Source: Ascidia mentula
Lineage: Eukaryota > Chordata > Ascidiacea > Phlebobranchia > Ascidiidae
Direction of reading: 5' to 3'
Length of the DNA: 64,000 nucleotides
NCBI GenBank assembly: GCA_947561715.1
Contig: OX387203.1
Coordinates: 17,732,001-17,796,000, forward strand
Position numbers and translations under genes: made by a program. A model generated the notes under the pieces. The model had not been told where the DNA came from. It did not search any database and saw nothing but the letters and a program-made list of their open reading frames with translations. Of the stretch, positions 10,548 through 23,697 are shown in pieces. Position 1 is the stretch's first letter; each line of letters opens with the position of its first letter.

Positions 10548-13500
10548 TTGGTTTGCTCTGCTCGTTTTGTACTGGCATCTAGTATTTGTGTGCAAAATTT
10601 CAAGTCGCTTGATACAAAAATATTCAAATCACAGGCGGACAACTCTCAAAATTACTTAATTCCGCCCTACCTTAGCCACCGTAGTTCCAAACATGCATTT
10701 TCGTTCGCGAATAAAAAACCAAAAGACATACGCCAATTTGGTTTACCCTGCTCGTTTTGTACTGGCATCTAGTATTTGTGTGCAAAATTTCAAGTCGCTT
10801 GATACAAAAATGTTCAAATCACAGGCGGGCAACTCTCAAAATTACTTAATTCCGCCCAACCTTAATAGCCACCATAGTGTCAAACATGCATTTTCGTTCG
10901 CGAATAAAAAAACTAAAAGACATACGCCAATTTGGTTTACACTGCTCGTTTTGTACTGGCATATAGTATTTGTGTGCAAAATTTCAAGTCGCTTGATACA
11001 AAAATGTTCAAATCACAGGCGGACAACTCTATAAATTACTTAATTCCGCCCAACCTTAGACACCATAGTGTCAAACATGCATTTTCGTTCGCGAATAAAA
11101 AAACTAAAAGACATACGCCAATTTGGTTTACACTGCTCGTTTTGTACTGGCATCTAGTATTTGTGTGCAAAATTTCAAGTCGCTTGATACAAAAATGTTC
11201 AAATCACAGGCGGACAACTCTATAAATTACTTAATTCCGCCGAACCTTAGCCACCATAGTTCCAAACATGCGTTTTCGTTCGCGAATAAAAAACTAAAAG
11301 ACATACGTCAATTTGGTTTACACTGCTCGTTTTGTACTGCAATCTAGTAATTGTGTACAAAATTTCAAGTTGCTTGATGCAAAAATGTTCAAATCACAGG
11401 CGGACAACTCTCAAATTTATTTAATTCCGCCCTACCTTAATAGCCACCATAGTTCCAAACATGCGTTTTCGTTCGCGAATAAAAAACTAAAAGACATACG
11501 TCAATTTGGTTTACACTGCTCGTTTTGTACTGGCATCTAGTATTTGTGTGCAAAATTTCAAGTCGCTTGATACAAAAATGTTCAAATCACAGGCGGACAA
11601 CTCTCAAATTTATTTAATTCCGCCCTACCTTAATAGGCAACATAGTTCCAAACATGCCTTTTCGTTCGCGAATAAAAAACTAAAAAACATAGGCAAATTT
11701 GGTTTACACTGCTCGTTTTATACTGGCATCTAGTATTTGTGTGCAAAATTTCAAGTCGCTTGATACAAAAATGTTCAAATCACAGGCGGACAACTCTCAA
11801 ATTTATTTAATTCCGCCCTACCTTAATAGCCACCATAGTTCCAAACATGCCTTTTCGTTCGCGAATAAAAAACTAAAAAACATAGGCAAATTTGGTTTAC
11901 ACTGCTCGTTTTGTACTGGCATCTAGTATTTGTGTGCAAAATTTCAAGTCGCTTGATACAAAAATGTTCAAATCACTGGCGGACAACTCTCAAATTTATT
12001 TAATTCCGCCAAACCTTAATAGCCACCATAGTCCCAAACATGCCTTTTCGTTCGCGAATAAAAAATTTAAAGGACATACGCCAATTTGGTTTACACTGCT
12101 CGTTTTGTACTGCAATCTAGTAATTGTGTACAAAATTTCAAGTCGCTTGATACAAAAATGTTCAAATCACAGGCGGACAACTCTCAAATTTACTTAATTC
12201 CGCCAAACCTTAGCCACCATAGTTCCAAACATGCATTTTCGTTCGCGAATAAAAAACTAAAAGACATACGCCAATTTGGATTACACTGCTCGTTTTGTAC
12301 TGGCATCTAGTATTTGTGTGCAAAATTTCAAGTTGCTTGATACAAAAATGTTCAAATCACAGGCGGACAACTCTCAAATTTATTTAATTCCGCCCTACCT
12401 TAATAGCCACCATAGTCCCAAACATGCCTTTTCGTTCGCGAATAAAAAATTTAAAGGACATACGCCAATTTGGTTTACACTGCTCGTTTTGTACTGCAAT
12501 CTAGTAATTGTGTACAAAATTTCAAGTCGCTTGATACAAAAATGTTCAAATCACAGGCGGACAACTCTCAAATTTACTTAATTCCGCCAAACCTTAGCCA
12601 CCATAGTTCCAAACATGCATTTTCGTTCGCGAATAAAAAACTAAAAGACATACGCCAATTTGGATTACACTGCTCGTTTTGTACTGGCATCTAGTATTTG
12701 TGTGCAAAATTTCAAGTTGCTTGATACAAAAATGTTCAAATCACAGGCGGACAACTCTCAAATTTATTTAATTCCGCCCTACCTTAATAGCCACCATAGT
12801 CCCAAACATGCCTTTTCGTTCGCGAATAAAAAATTTAAAGGACATACGCCAATTTGGTTTACACTGCTCGTTTTGTACTGCAATCTAGTAATTGTGTGCA
12901 AAATTTCAAGTCGCTTGATAAAAAATGTTCAAATCACAGGCGGACAACTCTTAAATTTATTTAATTCCGCCCTACCTTAATAGCCACCATAGTGTCAAAC
13001 ATGTGTTTTCGTTCACTAACAAAAAACTAAAAGACATACGTCAATTTGGTTTGCTCTGCTCGTTTTGTACTGGCATCTAGTATTTGTGTGCAAAATTTCA
13101 AGTCGCTTGATACAAAAATATTCAAATCACAGGCGGACAACTCTCAAAATTACTTAATTCCGCCCTACCTTAGCCACCGTAGTTCCAAACATGCATTTTC
13201 GTTCGCGAATAAAAAACCAAAAGACATACGCCAATTTGGTTTACCCTGCTCGTTTTGTACTGGCATCTAGTATTTGTGTGCAAAATTTCAAGTCGCTTGA
13301 TACAAAAATGTTCAAATCACAGGCGGGCAACTCTCAAAATTACTTAATTCCGCCCAACCTTAATAGCCACCATAGTGTCAAACATGCATTTTCGTTCGCG
13401 AATAAAAAAACTAAAAGACATACGCCAATTTGGTTTACACTGCTCGTTTTGTACTGGCATATAGTATTTGTGTGCAAAATTTCAAGTCGCTTGATACAAA

Positions 13501-16500
13501 AATGTTCAAATCACAGGCGGACAACTCTATAAATTACTTAATTCCGCCCAACCTTAGACACCATAGTGTCAAACATGCATTTTCGTTCGCGAATAAAAAA
13601 ACTAAAAGACATACGCCAATTTGGTTTACACTGCTCGTTTTGTACTGGCATCTAGTATTTGTGTGCAAAATTTCAAGTCGCTTGATACAAAAATGTTCAA
13701 ATCACAGGCGGACAACTCTATAAATTACTTAATTCCGCCGAACCTTAGCCACCATAGTTCCAAACATGCGTTTTCGTTCGCGAATAAAAAACTAAAAGAC
13801 ATACGTCAATTTGGTTTACACTGCTCGTTTTGTACTGCAATCTAGTAATTGTGTACAAAATTTCAAGTTGCTTGATGCAAAAATGTTCAAATCACAGGCG
13901 GACAACTCTCAAATTTATTTAATTCCGCCCTACCTTAATAGCCACCATAGTTCCAAACATGCGTTTTCGTTCGCGAATAAAAAACTAAAAGACATACGTC
14001 AATTTGGTTTACACTGCTCGTTTTGTACTGGCATCTAGTATTTGTGTGCAAAATTTCAAGTCGCTTGATACAAAAATGTTCAAATCACAGGCGGACAACT
14101 CTCAAATTTATTTAATTCCGCCCTACCTTAATAGGCAACATAGTTCCAAACATGCCTTTTCGTTCGCGAATAAAAAACTAAAAAACATAGGCAAATTTGG
14201 TTTACACTGCTCGTTTTATACTGGCATCTAGTATTTGTGTGCAAAATTTCAAGTCGCTTGATACAAAAATGTTCAAATCACAGGCGGACAACTCTCAAAT
14301 TTATTTAATTCCGCCCTACCTTAATAGCCACCATAGTTCCAAACATGCCTTTTCGTTCGCGAATAAAAAACTAAAAAACATAGGCAAATTTGGTTTACAC
14401 TGCTCGTTTTGTACTGGCATCTAGTATTTGTGTGCAAAATTTCAAGTCGCTTGATACAAAAATGTTCAAATCACTGGCGGACAACTCTCAAATTTATTTA
14501 ATTCCGCCAAACCTTAATAGCCACCATAGTCCCAAACATGCCTTTTCGTTCGCGAATAAAAAATTTAAAGGACATACGCCAATTTGGTTTACACTGCTCG
14601 TTTTGTACTGCAATCTAGTAATTGTGTACAAAATTTCAAGTCGCTTGATACAAAAATGTTCAAATCACAGGCGGACAACTCTCAAATTTACTTAATTCCG
14701 CCAAACCTTAGCCACCATAGTTCCAAACATGCATTTTCGTTCGCGAATAAAAAACTAAAAGACATACGCCAATTTGGATTACACTGCTCGTTTTGTACTG
14801 GCATCTAGTATTTGTGTGCAAAATTTCAAGTTGCTTGATACAAAAATGTTCAAATCACAGGCGGACAACTCTCAAATTTATTTAATTCCGCCCTACCTTA
14901 ATAGCCACCATAGTCCCAAACATGCCTTTTCGTTCGCGAATAAAAAATTTAAAGGACATACGCCAATTTGGTTTACACTGCTCGTTTTGTACTGCAATCT
15001 AGTAATTGTGTACAAAATTTCAAGTCGCTTGATACAAAAATGTTCAAATCACAGGCGGACAACTCTCAAATTTACTTAATTCCGCCAAACCTTAGCCACC
15101 ATAGTTCCAAACATGCATTTTCGTTCGCGAATAAAAAACTAAAAGACATACGCCAATTTGGATTACACTGCTCGTTTTGTACTGGCATCTAGTATTTGTG
15201 TGCAAAATTTCAAGTCGCTTGATACAAAAATATTCAAATCACAGGCGGACAACTCTCAAAATTACTTAATTCCGCCCTACCTTAGCCACCGTAGTTCCAA
15301 ACATGCATTTTCGTTCGCGAATAAAAAACCAAAAGACATACGCCAATTTGGTTTACCCTGCTCGTTTTGTACTGGCATCTAGTATTTGTGTGCAAAATTT
15401 CAAGTCGCTTGATACAAAAATGTTCAAATCACAGGCGGGCAACTCTCAAAATTACTTAATTCCGCCCAACCTTAATAGCCACCATAGTGTCAAACATGCA
15501 TTTTCGTTCGCGAATAAAAAAACTAAAAGACATACGCCAATTTGGTTTACACTGCTCGTTTTGTACTGGCATATAGTATTTGTGTGCAAAATTTCAAGTC
15601 GCTTGATACAAAAATGTTCAAATCACAGGCGGACAACTCTATAAATTACTTAATTCCGCCCAACCTTAGACACCATAGTGTCAAACATGCATTTTCGTTC
15701 GCGAATAAAAAAACTAAAAGACATACGCCAATTTGGTTTACACTGCTCGTTTTGTACTGGCATCTAGTATTTGTGTGCAAAATTTCAAGTCGCTTGATAC
15801 AAAAATGTTCAAATCACAGGCGGACAACTCTATAAATTACTTAATTCCGCCGAACCTTAGCCACCATAGTTCCAAACATGCGTTTTCGTTCGCGAATAAA
15901 AAACTAAAAGACATACGTCAATTTGGTTTACACTGCTCGTTTTGTACTGCAATCTAGTAATTGTGTACAAAATTTCAAGTTGCTTGATGCAAAAATGTTC
16001 AAATCACAGGCGGACAACTCTCAAATTTATTTAATTCCGCCCTACCTTAATAGCCACCATAGTTCCAAACATGCGTTTTCGTTCGCGAATAAAAAACTAA
16101 AAGACATACGTCAATTTGGTTTACACTGCTCGTTTTGTACTGGCATCTAGTATTTGTGTGCAAAATTTCAAGTCGCTTGATACAAAAATGTTCAAATCAC
16201 AGGCGGACAACTCTCAAATTTATTTAATTCCGCCCTACCTTAATAGGCAACATAGTTCCAAACATGCCTTTTCGTTCGCGAATAAAAAACTAAAAAACAT
16301 AGGCAAATTTGGTTTACACTGCTCGTTTTATACTGGCATCTAGTATTTGTGTGCAAAATTTCAAGTCGCTTGATACAAAAATGTTCAAATCACAGGCGGA
16401 CAACTCTCAAATTTATTTAATTCCGCCCTACCTTAATAGCCACCATAGTTCCAAACATGCCTTTTCGTTCGCGAATAAAAAACTAAAAAACATAGGCAAA

Positions 16501-18228
16501 TTTGGTTTACACTGCTCGTTTTGTACTGGCATCTAGTATTTGTGTGCAAAATTTCAAGTCGCTTGATACAAAAATGTTCAAATCACTGGCGGACAACTCT
16601 CAAATTTATTTAATTCCGCCAAACCTTAATAGCCACCATAGTCCCAAACATGCCTTTTCGTTCGCGAATAAAAAATTTAAAGGACATACGCCAATTTGGT
16701 TTACACTGCTCGTTTTGTACTGCAATCTAGTAATTGTGTACAAAATTTCAAGTCGCTTGATACAAAAATGTTCAAATCACAGGCGGACAACTCTCAAATT
16801 TACTTAATTCCGCCAAACCTTAGCCACCATAGTTCCAAACATGCATTTTCGTTCGCGAATAAAAAACTAAAAGACATACGCCAATTTGGATTACACTGCT
16901 CGTTTTGTACTGGCATCTAGTATTTGTGTGCAAAATTTCAAGTTGCTTGATACAAAAATGTTCAAATCACAGGCGGACAACTCTCAAAATTACTTAATTC
17001 CGCCCTACCTTAGCCACCGTAGTTCCAAACATGCATTTTCGTTCGCGAATAAAAAACCAAAAGACATACGCCAATTTGGTTTACCCTGCTCGTTTTGTAC
17101 TGGCATCTAGTATTTGTGTGCAAAATTTCAAGTCGCTTGATACAAAAATATTCAAATCACAGGCGGACAACTCTCAAAATTACTTAATTCCGCCCTACCT
17201 TAGCCACCGTAGTTCCAAACATGCATTTTCGTTCGCGAATAAAAAACCAAAAGACATACGCCAATTTGGTTTACCCTGCTCGTTTTGTACTGGCATCTAG
17301 TATTTGTGTGCAAAATTTCAAGTCGCTTGATACAAAAATGTTCAAATCACAGGCGGGCAACTCTCAAAATTACTTAATTCCGCCCAACCTTAATAGCCAC
17401 CATAGTGTCAAACATGCATTTTCGTTCGCGAATAAAAAAACTAAAAGACATACGCCAATTTGGTTTACACTGCTCGTTTTGTACTGGCATATAGTATTTG
17501 TGTGCAAAATTTCAAGTCGCTTGATACAAAAATGTTCAAATCACAGGCGGACAACTCTATAAATTACTTAATTCCGCCCAACCTTAGACACCATAGTGTC
17601 AAACATGCATTTTCGTTCGCGAATAAAAAATTTAAAGGACATACGCCAATTTGGTTTACACTGCTCGTTTTGTACTGCAATCTAGTAATTGTGTACAAAA
17701 TTTCAAGTCGCTTGATACAAAAATGTTCAAATCACAGGCGGACAACTCTCAAATTTATTTAATTCCGCCCTACCTTAATAGCCACCATAGTCCCAAACAT
17801 GCCTTTTCGTTCGCGAATAAAAAATTTAAAGGACATACGCCAATTTGGTTTACACTGCTCGTTTTGTACTGCAATCTAGTAATTGTGTACAAAATTTCAA
17901 GTCGCTTGATACAAAAATGTTCAAATCACAGGCGGACAACTCTCAAATTTATTTAATTCCGCCCTACCTTAATAGCCACCATAGTCCCAAACATGCCTTT
18001 TCGTTCGCGAATAAAAAATTTAAAGGACATACGCCAATTTGGTTTACACTGCTCGTTTTGTACTGCAATCTAGTAATTGTGTACAAAATTTCAAGTCGCT
18101 TGATACAAAAATGTTCAAATCACAGGCGGACAACTCTCAAATTTACTTAATTCCGCCAAACCTTAGCCACCATAGTTCCAAACATGCATTTTCGTTCGCG
18201 AATAAAAAACTAAAAGACATACGCCAAT
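10548..18228 (+). repeat. Nested higher-order units of 13, 11, 10 and 6 monomers
   Basis: Using the rare AAAAATATTCAAATC monomer as marker (10,621; 13,119; 15,231; 17,149; 18,302), successive units measure 2,498, 2,112, 1,918 and 1,153 bases. Monomer lengths in unit 1 are 190, 194, 191, 190, 193, 193, 193, 194, 190, 194, 190, 194, 192. Unit 2 is the same list without the last two. Unit 3 keeps the first nine and ends in a hybrid monomer (16,886-17,075). Unit 4 keeps the first two, then a hybrid (17,460-17,650), then 194, 194, 190. Length change therefore comes mostly from adding or losing the 384-base dimer and from fusions inside monomers. Confidence 0.85.
12109..12876 (+). repeat. 384-base dimer (194 + 190) in tandem
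   Basis: Two copies, 12,109-12,492 and 12,493-12,876, each pair a CTGCAATCTAGTAATTG monomer with one carrying AAAAATTTAAAGGAC. The same pair appears at 14,600-15,180, 16,710-16,920, 17,670-18,260 and 19,790-19,990, and in related form (AACTTAAAGG) throughout the right domain. The extra base of the 194-base member comes from the AATTTAAAGG segment, where most monomers have ACTAAAAG. This is the smallest multi-monomer unit in the window and behaves as the mobile step in unit-length change. Confidence 0.8.
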
Positions 18229-18699
18229 TTGGATTACACTGCTCGTTTTGTACTGGCATCTAGTATTTGTGTGCAAAATTTCAAGTCGCTTGATACAAAA
18301 ATATTCAAATCACAGGCGGACAACTCTCAAAATTACTTAATTCCGCCCTACCTTAGCCACCGTAGTTCCAAACATGCATTTTCGTTCGCGAATAAAAAAC
18401 CAAAAGACATACGCCAATTTGGTTTACCCTGCTCGTTTTGTACTGGCATCTAGTATTTGTGTGCAAAATTTCAAGTCGCTTGATACAAAAATGTTCAAAT
18501 CACAGGCGGGCAACTCTCAAAATTACTTAATTCCGCCCAACCTTAATAGCCACCATAGTGTCAAACATGCATTTTCGTTCGCGAATAAAAAAACTAAAAG
18601 ACATACGCCAATTTGGTTTACACTGCTCGTTTTGTACTGGCATATAGTATTTGTGTGCAAAATTTCAAGTCGCTTGATACAAAAATGTTCAAATCACAG

Positions 18700-21600
18700 G
18701 CGGACAACTCTATAAATTACTTAATTCCGCCCAACCTTAGACACCATAGTGTCAAACATGCATTTTCGTTCGCGAATAAAAAAACTAAAAGACATACGCC
18801 AATTTGGTTTACACTGCTCGTTTTGTACTGGCATCTAGTATTTGTGTGCAAAATTTCAAGTCGCTTGATACAAAAATGTTCAAATCACAGGCGGACAACT
18901 CTATAAATTACTTAATTCCGCCGAACCTTAGCCACCATAGTTCCAAACATGCGTTTTCGTTCGCGAATAAAAAACTAAAAGACATACGTCAATTTGGTTT
19001 ACACTGCTCGTTTTGTACTGCAATCTAGTAATTGTGTACAAAATTTCAAGTTGCTTGATGCAAAAATGTTCAAATCACAGGCGGACAACTCTCAAATTTA
19101 TTTAATTCCGCCCTACCTTAATAGCCACCATAGTTCCAAACATGCGTTTTCGTTCGCGAATAAAAAACTAAAAGACATACGTCAATTTGGTTTACACTGC
19201 TCGTTTTGTACTGGCATCTAGTATTTGTGTGCAAAATTTCAAGTCGCTTGATACAAAAATGTTCAAATCACAGGCGGACAACTCTCAAATTTATTTAATT
19301 CCGCCCTACCTTAATAGGCAACATAGTTCCAAACATGCCTTTTCGTTCGCGAATAAAAAACTAAAAAACATAGGCAAATTTGGTTTACACTGCTCGTTTT
19401 ATACTGGCATCTAGTATTTGTGTGCAAAATTTCAAGTCGCTTGATACAAAAATGTTCAAATCACAGGCGGACAACTCTCAAATTTATTTAATTCCGCCCT
19501 ACCTTAATAGCCACCATAGTTCCAAACATGCCTTTTCGTTCGCGAATAAAAAACTAAAAAACATAGGCAAATTTGGTTTACACTGCTCGTTTTGTACTGG
19601 CATCTAGTATTTGTGTGCAAAATTTCAAGTCGCTTGATACAAAAATGTTCAAATCACTGGCGGACAACTCTCAAATTTATTTAATTCCGCCAAACCTTAA
19701 TAGCCACCATAGTCCCAAACATGCCTTTTCGTTCGCGAATAAAAAATTTAAAGGACATACGCCAATTTGGTTTACACTGCTCGTTTTGTACTGCAATCTA
19801 GTAATTGTGTACAAAATTTCAAGTCGCTTGATACAAAAATGTTCAAATCACAGGCGGACAACTCTCAAATTTACTTAATTCCGCCAAACCTTAGCCACCA
19901 TAGTTCCAAACATGCATTTTCGTTCGCGAATAAAAAACTAAAAGACATACGCCAATTTGGATTACACTGCTCGTTTTGTACTGGCATCTAGTATTTGTGT
20001 GCAAAATTTCAAGTTGCTTGATACAAAAATGTTCAAATCACAGGCGGACAACTCTCAAATTTATTTAATTCCGCCCTACCTTAATAGCCACCATAGTTCC
20101 AAACATGCCTTTTCGTTCGCGAATAAAAAACTAAAAGACATACGTCAATTTGGTTTACACTGCTCGTTTTGTACTGGCATCTAGTATTTGTGTGCAAAAT
20201 TTCAAGTTGCTTGATACAAAAAAGTTCAAATCACAGGCGGACAACTCTCAAATTTATTTAATTCCGCCCTACCTTAATAGCCACCATAGTTCCAAACATG
20301 CCTTTTCGTTCGCGAATAAAAAACTAAAAGACATACGTCAATTTGGTTTACACTGCTCGTTTTGTACTGGCATCTAGTATTTGTGAGCAAAATTTCAAGT
20401 CGCTTGATACAAAAATGTTCAAATCACAGGCGGACAACTCTAAAAATTACTTAATTCCGCCGAAACTAAGCCACCATAGTTCCAAACATGCGTTTACGTT
20501 CGCGAATAAAAAACTAAAAGACATACGCCAATTTGGTTTACACTGCTCGTTTTGTACTGGCATCTAGTATTTGTGTGCAAAATAACAAGTCGCTTGATAC
20601 AAAAATGTTCAAATCACAGGCGGACAACTCTCAAATTTATTTAATTCCGCCCTACCTTAATAGCCACCATAGTGTCAAACATGTGTTTTCGTCCACTAAC
20701 AAAAAACTAAAAGATATACGCCAATTTGGTTTCCACTGCTCGATTTGTACTGGCATCTAGTATTTGTGTGCAAAATCTCAAGTCGCTTGATACAAAAATG
20801 TTCAAATCACAGGCGGACAACTCTCAAATTTATTTAATTCCGCCCTACCTTAATAGCCACCATAGTGTCAAACATGCGTTTTTGTTCACTAACAAAAAAC
20901 TAAAAGATATACGCCAATTTGGTTTCCACTGCTCGATTTGTACTGGCATCTAGTATTTGTGTGCAAAACATCAAGTCGCTTGATACAAAAATGTTCAAAT
21001 CACAGGCGGACAACTCTCAAATTTATTTAATTCCGCCCTACCTTAATAGCCACCATAGTGTCAAACATGTGTTTTCGTTCACTAACAAAAAACTAAAAGA
21101 CATACGTCAATTTGGTTTACACTGCTCGTTTTGTACTGGCATCTAGTATTTGTGTGCAAAATTTCAAGTCGCTTGATACAAAAATGTTTAAATCACATGC
21201 GGACAACTCTATAAATTACTTAATTCCGCCCAACCTTAGACACCATAGTGTCAAACATGCATTTTCGTTCGCGAATAAAAAAACTAAAAGACATACGCCA
21301 ATTTGGTTTACACTGCTCGTTTTGTACTGGCATCTAGTATTTGTGTGCAAAATTTCAAGTCGCTTGATACAAAAATGTTCAAATCACAGGCGGACAACTC
21401 TATAAATTACTTAATTCCGCCGAACCTTAGCCACCATAGTTCCAAACATGCGTTTTCGTTCGCGAATAAAAAACTAAAAGACATACGTCAATTTGGTTTA
21501 CACTGCTCGTTTTGTACTGCAATCTAGTAATTGTGTACAAAATTTCAAGTTGCTTGATGCAAAAATGTTCAAATCACAGGCGGACAACTCTCAAATTTAT

Positions 21601-23697
21601 TTAATTCCGCCCTACCTTAATAGCCACCATAGTTCCAAACATGCCTTTTCGTTCGCGAATAAAAAACTAAAAGACATACGTCAATTTGGTTTACACTGCT
21701 CGTTTTGTACTGGCATCTAGTATTTGTGTGCAAAATTTCAAGTCGCTTGATACAAAAATGTTCAAATCACAGGCGGACAACTCTCAAATTTATTTAATTC
21801 CGCCCTACCTTAATAGGCAACATAGTTCCAAACATGCCTTTTCGTTCGCGAATAAAAAACTAAAAAACATAGGCAAATTTGGTTTACACTGCTCGTTTTA
21901 TACTGGCATCTAGTATTTGTGTGCAAAATTTCAAGTCGCTTGATACAAAAATGTTCAAATCACAGGCGGACAACTCTCAAATTTATTTAATTCCGCCCTA
22001 CCTTAATAGCCACCATAGTTCCAAACATGCCTTTTCGTTCGCGAATAAAAAACTAAAAAACATAGGCAAATTTGGTTTACACTGCTCGTTTTGTACTGGC
22101 ATCTAGTATTTGTGTGCAAAATTTCAAGTCGCTTGATACAAAAATGTTCAAATCACTGGCGGACAACTCTCAAATTTATTTAATTCCGCCCAACCTTAAT
22201 AGCCACCATAGTCCCAAACATGCCTTTTCGTTCGCGAATAAAAAATTTAAAGGACATACGCCAATTTGGTTTACACTGCTCGTTTTGTACTGCAATCTAG
22301 TAATTGTGTACAAAATTTCAAGTCGCTTGATACAAAAATGTTCAAATCACAGGCGGACAACTCTCAAATTTACTTAATTCCGCCAAACCTTAGCCACCAT
22401 AGTTCCAAACATGCATTTTCGTTCGCGAATAAAAAACTAAAAGACATACGCCAATTTGGATTACACTGCTCGTTTTGTACTGGCATCTAGTATTTGTGTG
22501 CAAAATTTCAAGTTGCTTGATACAAAAATGTTCAAATCACAGGCGGACAACTCTCAAATTTATTTAATTCCGCCCTACCTTAATAGCCACCATAGTTCCA
22601 AACATGCCTTTTCGTTCGCGAATAAAAAACTAAAAGACATACGTCAATTTGGTTTACACTGCTCGTTTTGTACTGGCATCTAGTATTTGTGTGCAAAATT
22701 TCAAGTTGCTTGATACAAAAAAGTTCAAATCACAGGCGGACAACTCTCAAATTTATTTAATTCCGCCCTACCTTAATAGCCACCATAGTTCCAAACATGC
22801 CTTTTCGTTCGCGAATAAAAAACTAAAAGACATACGTCAATTTGGTTTACACTGCTCGTTTTGTACTGGCATCTAGTATTTGTGAGCAAAATTTCAAGTC
22901 GCTTGATACAAAAATGTTCAAATCACAGGCGGACAACTCTAAAAATTACTTAATTCCGCCGAAACTAAGCCACCATAGTTCCAAACATGCGTTTACGTTC
23001 GCGAATAAAAAACTAAAAGACATACGCCAATTTGGTTTACACTGCTCGTTTTATACTGGCATCTAGTATTTGTGTGCAAAATTTCAAGTCGCTTGATACA
23101 AAAATGTTCAAATCACAGGCGGACAACTCTCAAATTTATTTAATTCCGCCCTACCTTAATAGCCACCATAGTGTCAAACATGTGTTTTCGTCCACTAACA
23201 AAAAACTAAAAGATATACGCCAATTTGGTTTACACTGCTCGATTTGTACTGGCATCTAGTATTTGTGTGCAAAATCTCAAGTCGCTTGATACAAAAATGT
23301 TCAAATCACAGGCGGACAACTCTCAAATTTATTTAATTCCGCCCTACCTTAATAGCCACCATAGTGTCAAACATGCGTTTTTGTTCACTAACAAAAAACT
23401 AAAAGATATACGCCAATTTGGTTTCCACTGCTCGATTTGTACTGGCATCTAGTATTTGTGTGCAAAACATCAAGTCGCTTGATACAAAAATGTTCAAATC
23501 ACAGGCGGACAACTCTCAAATTTATTTAATTCCGCCCTACCTTAATAGCCACCATAGTGTCAAACATGTGTTTTCGTTCACTAACAAAAAACTAAAAGAC
23601 ATACGTCAATTTGGTTTACACTGCTCGTTTTGTACTGGCATCTAGTATTTGTGTGCAAAATTTCAAGTCGCTTGATACAAAAATGTTTAAATCACAT
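18700..23697 (+). repeat. 2,499-base (13-monomer) tandem duplication
   Basis: Two units, about 18,700-21,198 and 21,199-23,697, share monomer order at an offset of 2,499. Examples are 18,804/21,303, 19,767/22,266 and 20,343/22,842. The internal junction lies within one monomer. The left half carries GTTTAAATCACATGCGG (about 21,186-21,202), also found near 23,685 at the end of unit 2. The right half (CTCTATAAATTAC, then CCTTAGACACC) matches the monomer near 18,710. One monomer differs: AAAATAACAAG near 20,580 is AAAATTTCAAG near 23,079. Confidence 0.85.
21198..21211. other. Unequal-exchange junction inside a monomer
   Basis: Upstream of this interval the monomer matches the TTTAAATCACATGC class A type; downstream it matches the CTCTATAAATTACTT class B type. 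The joining point is therefore somewhere in the shared CGGACAACTCT. It produces a hybrid monomer of normal length, as expected of in-register recombination between different monomers. Confidence 0.7.
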
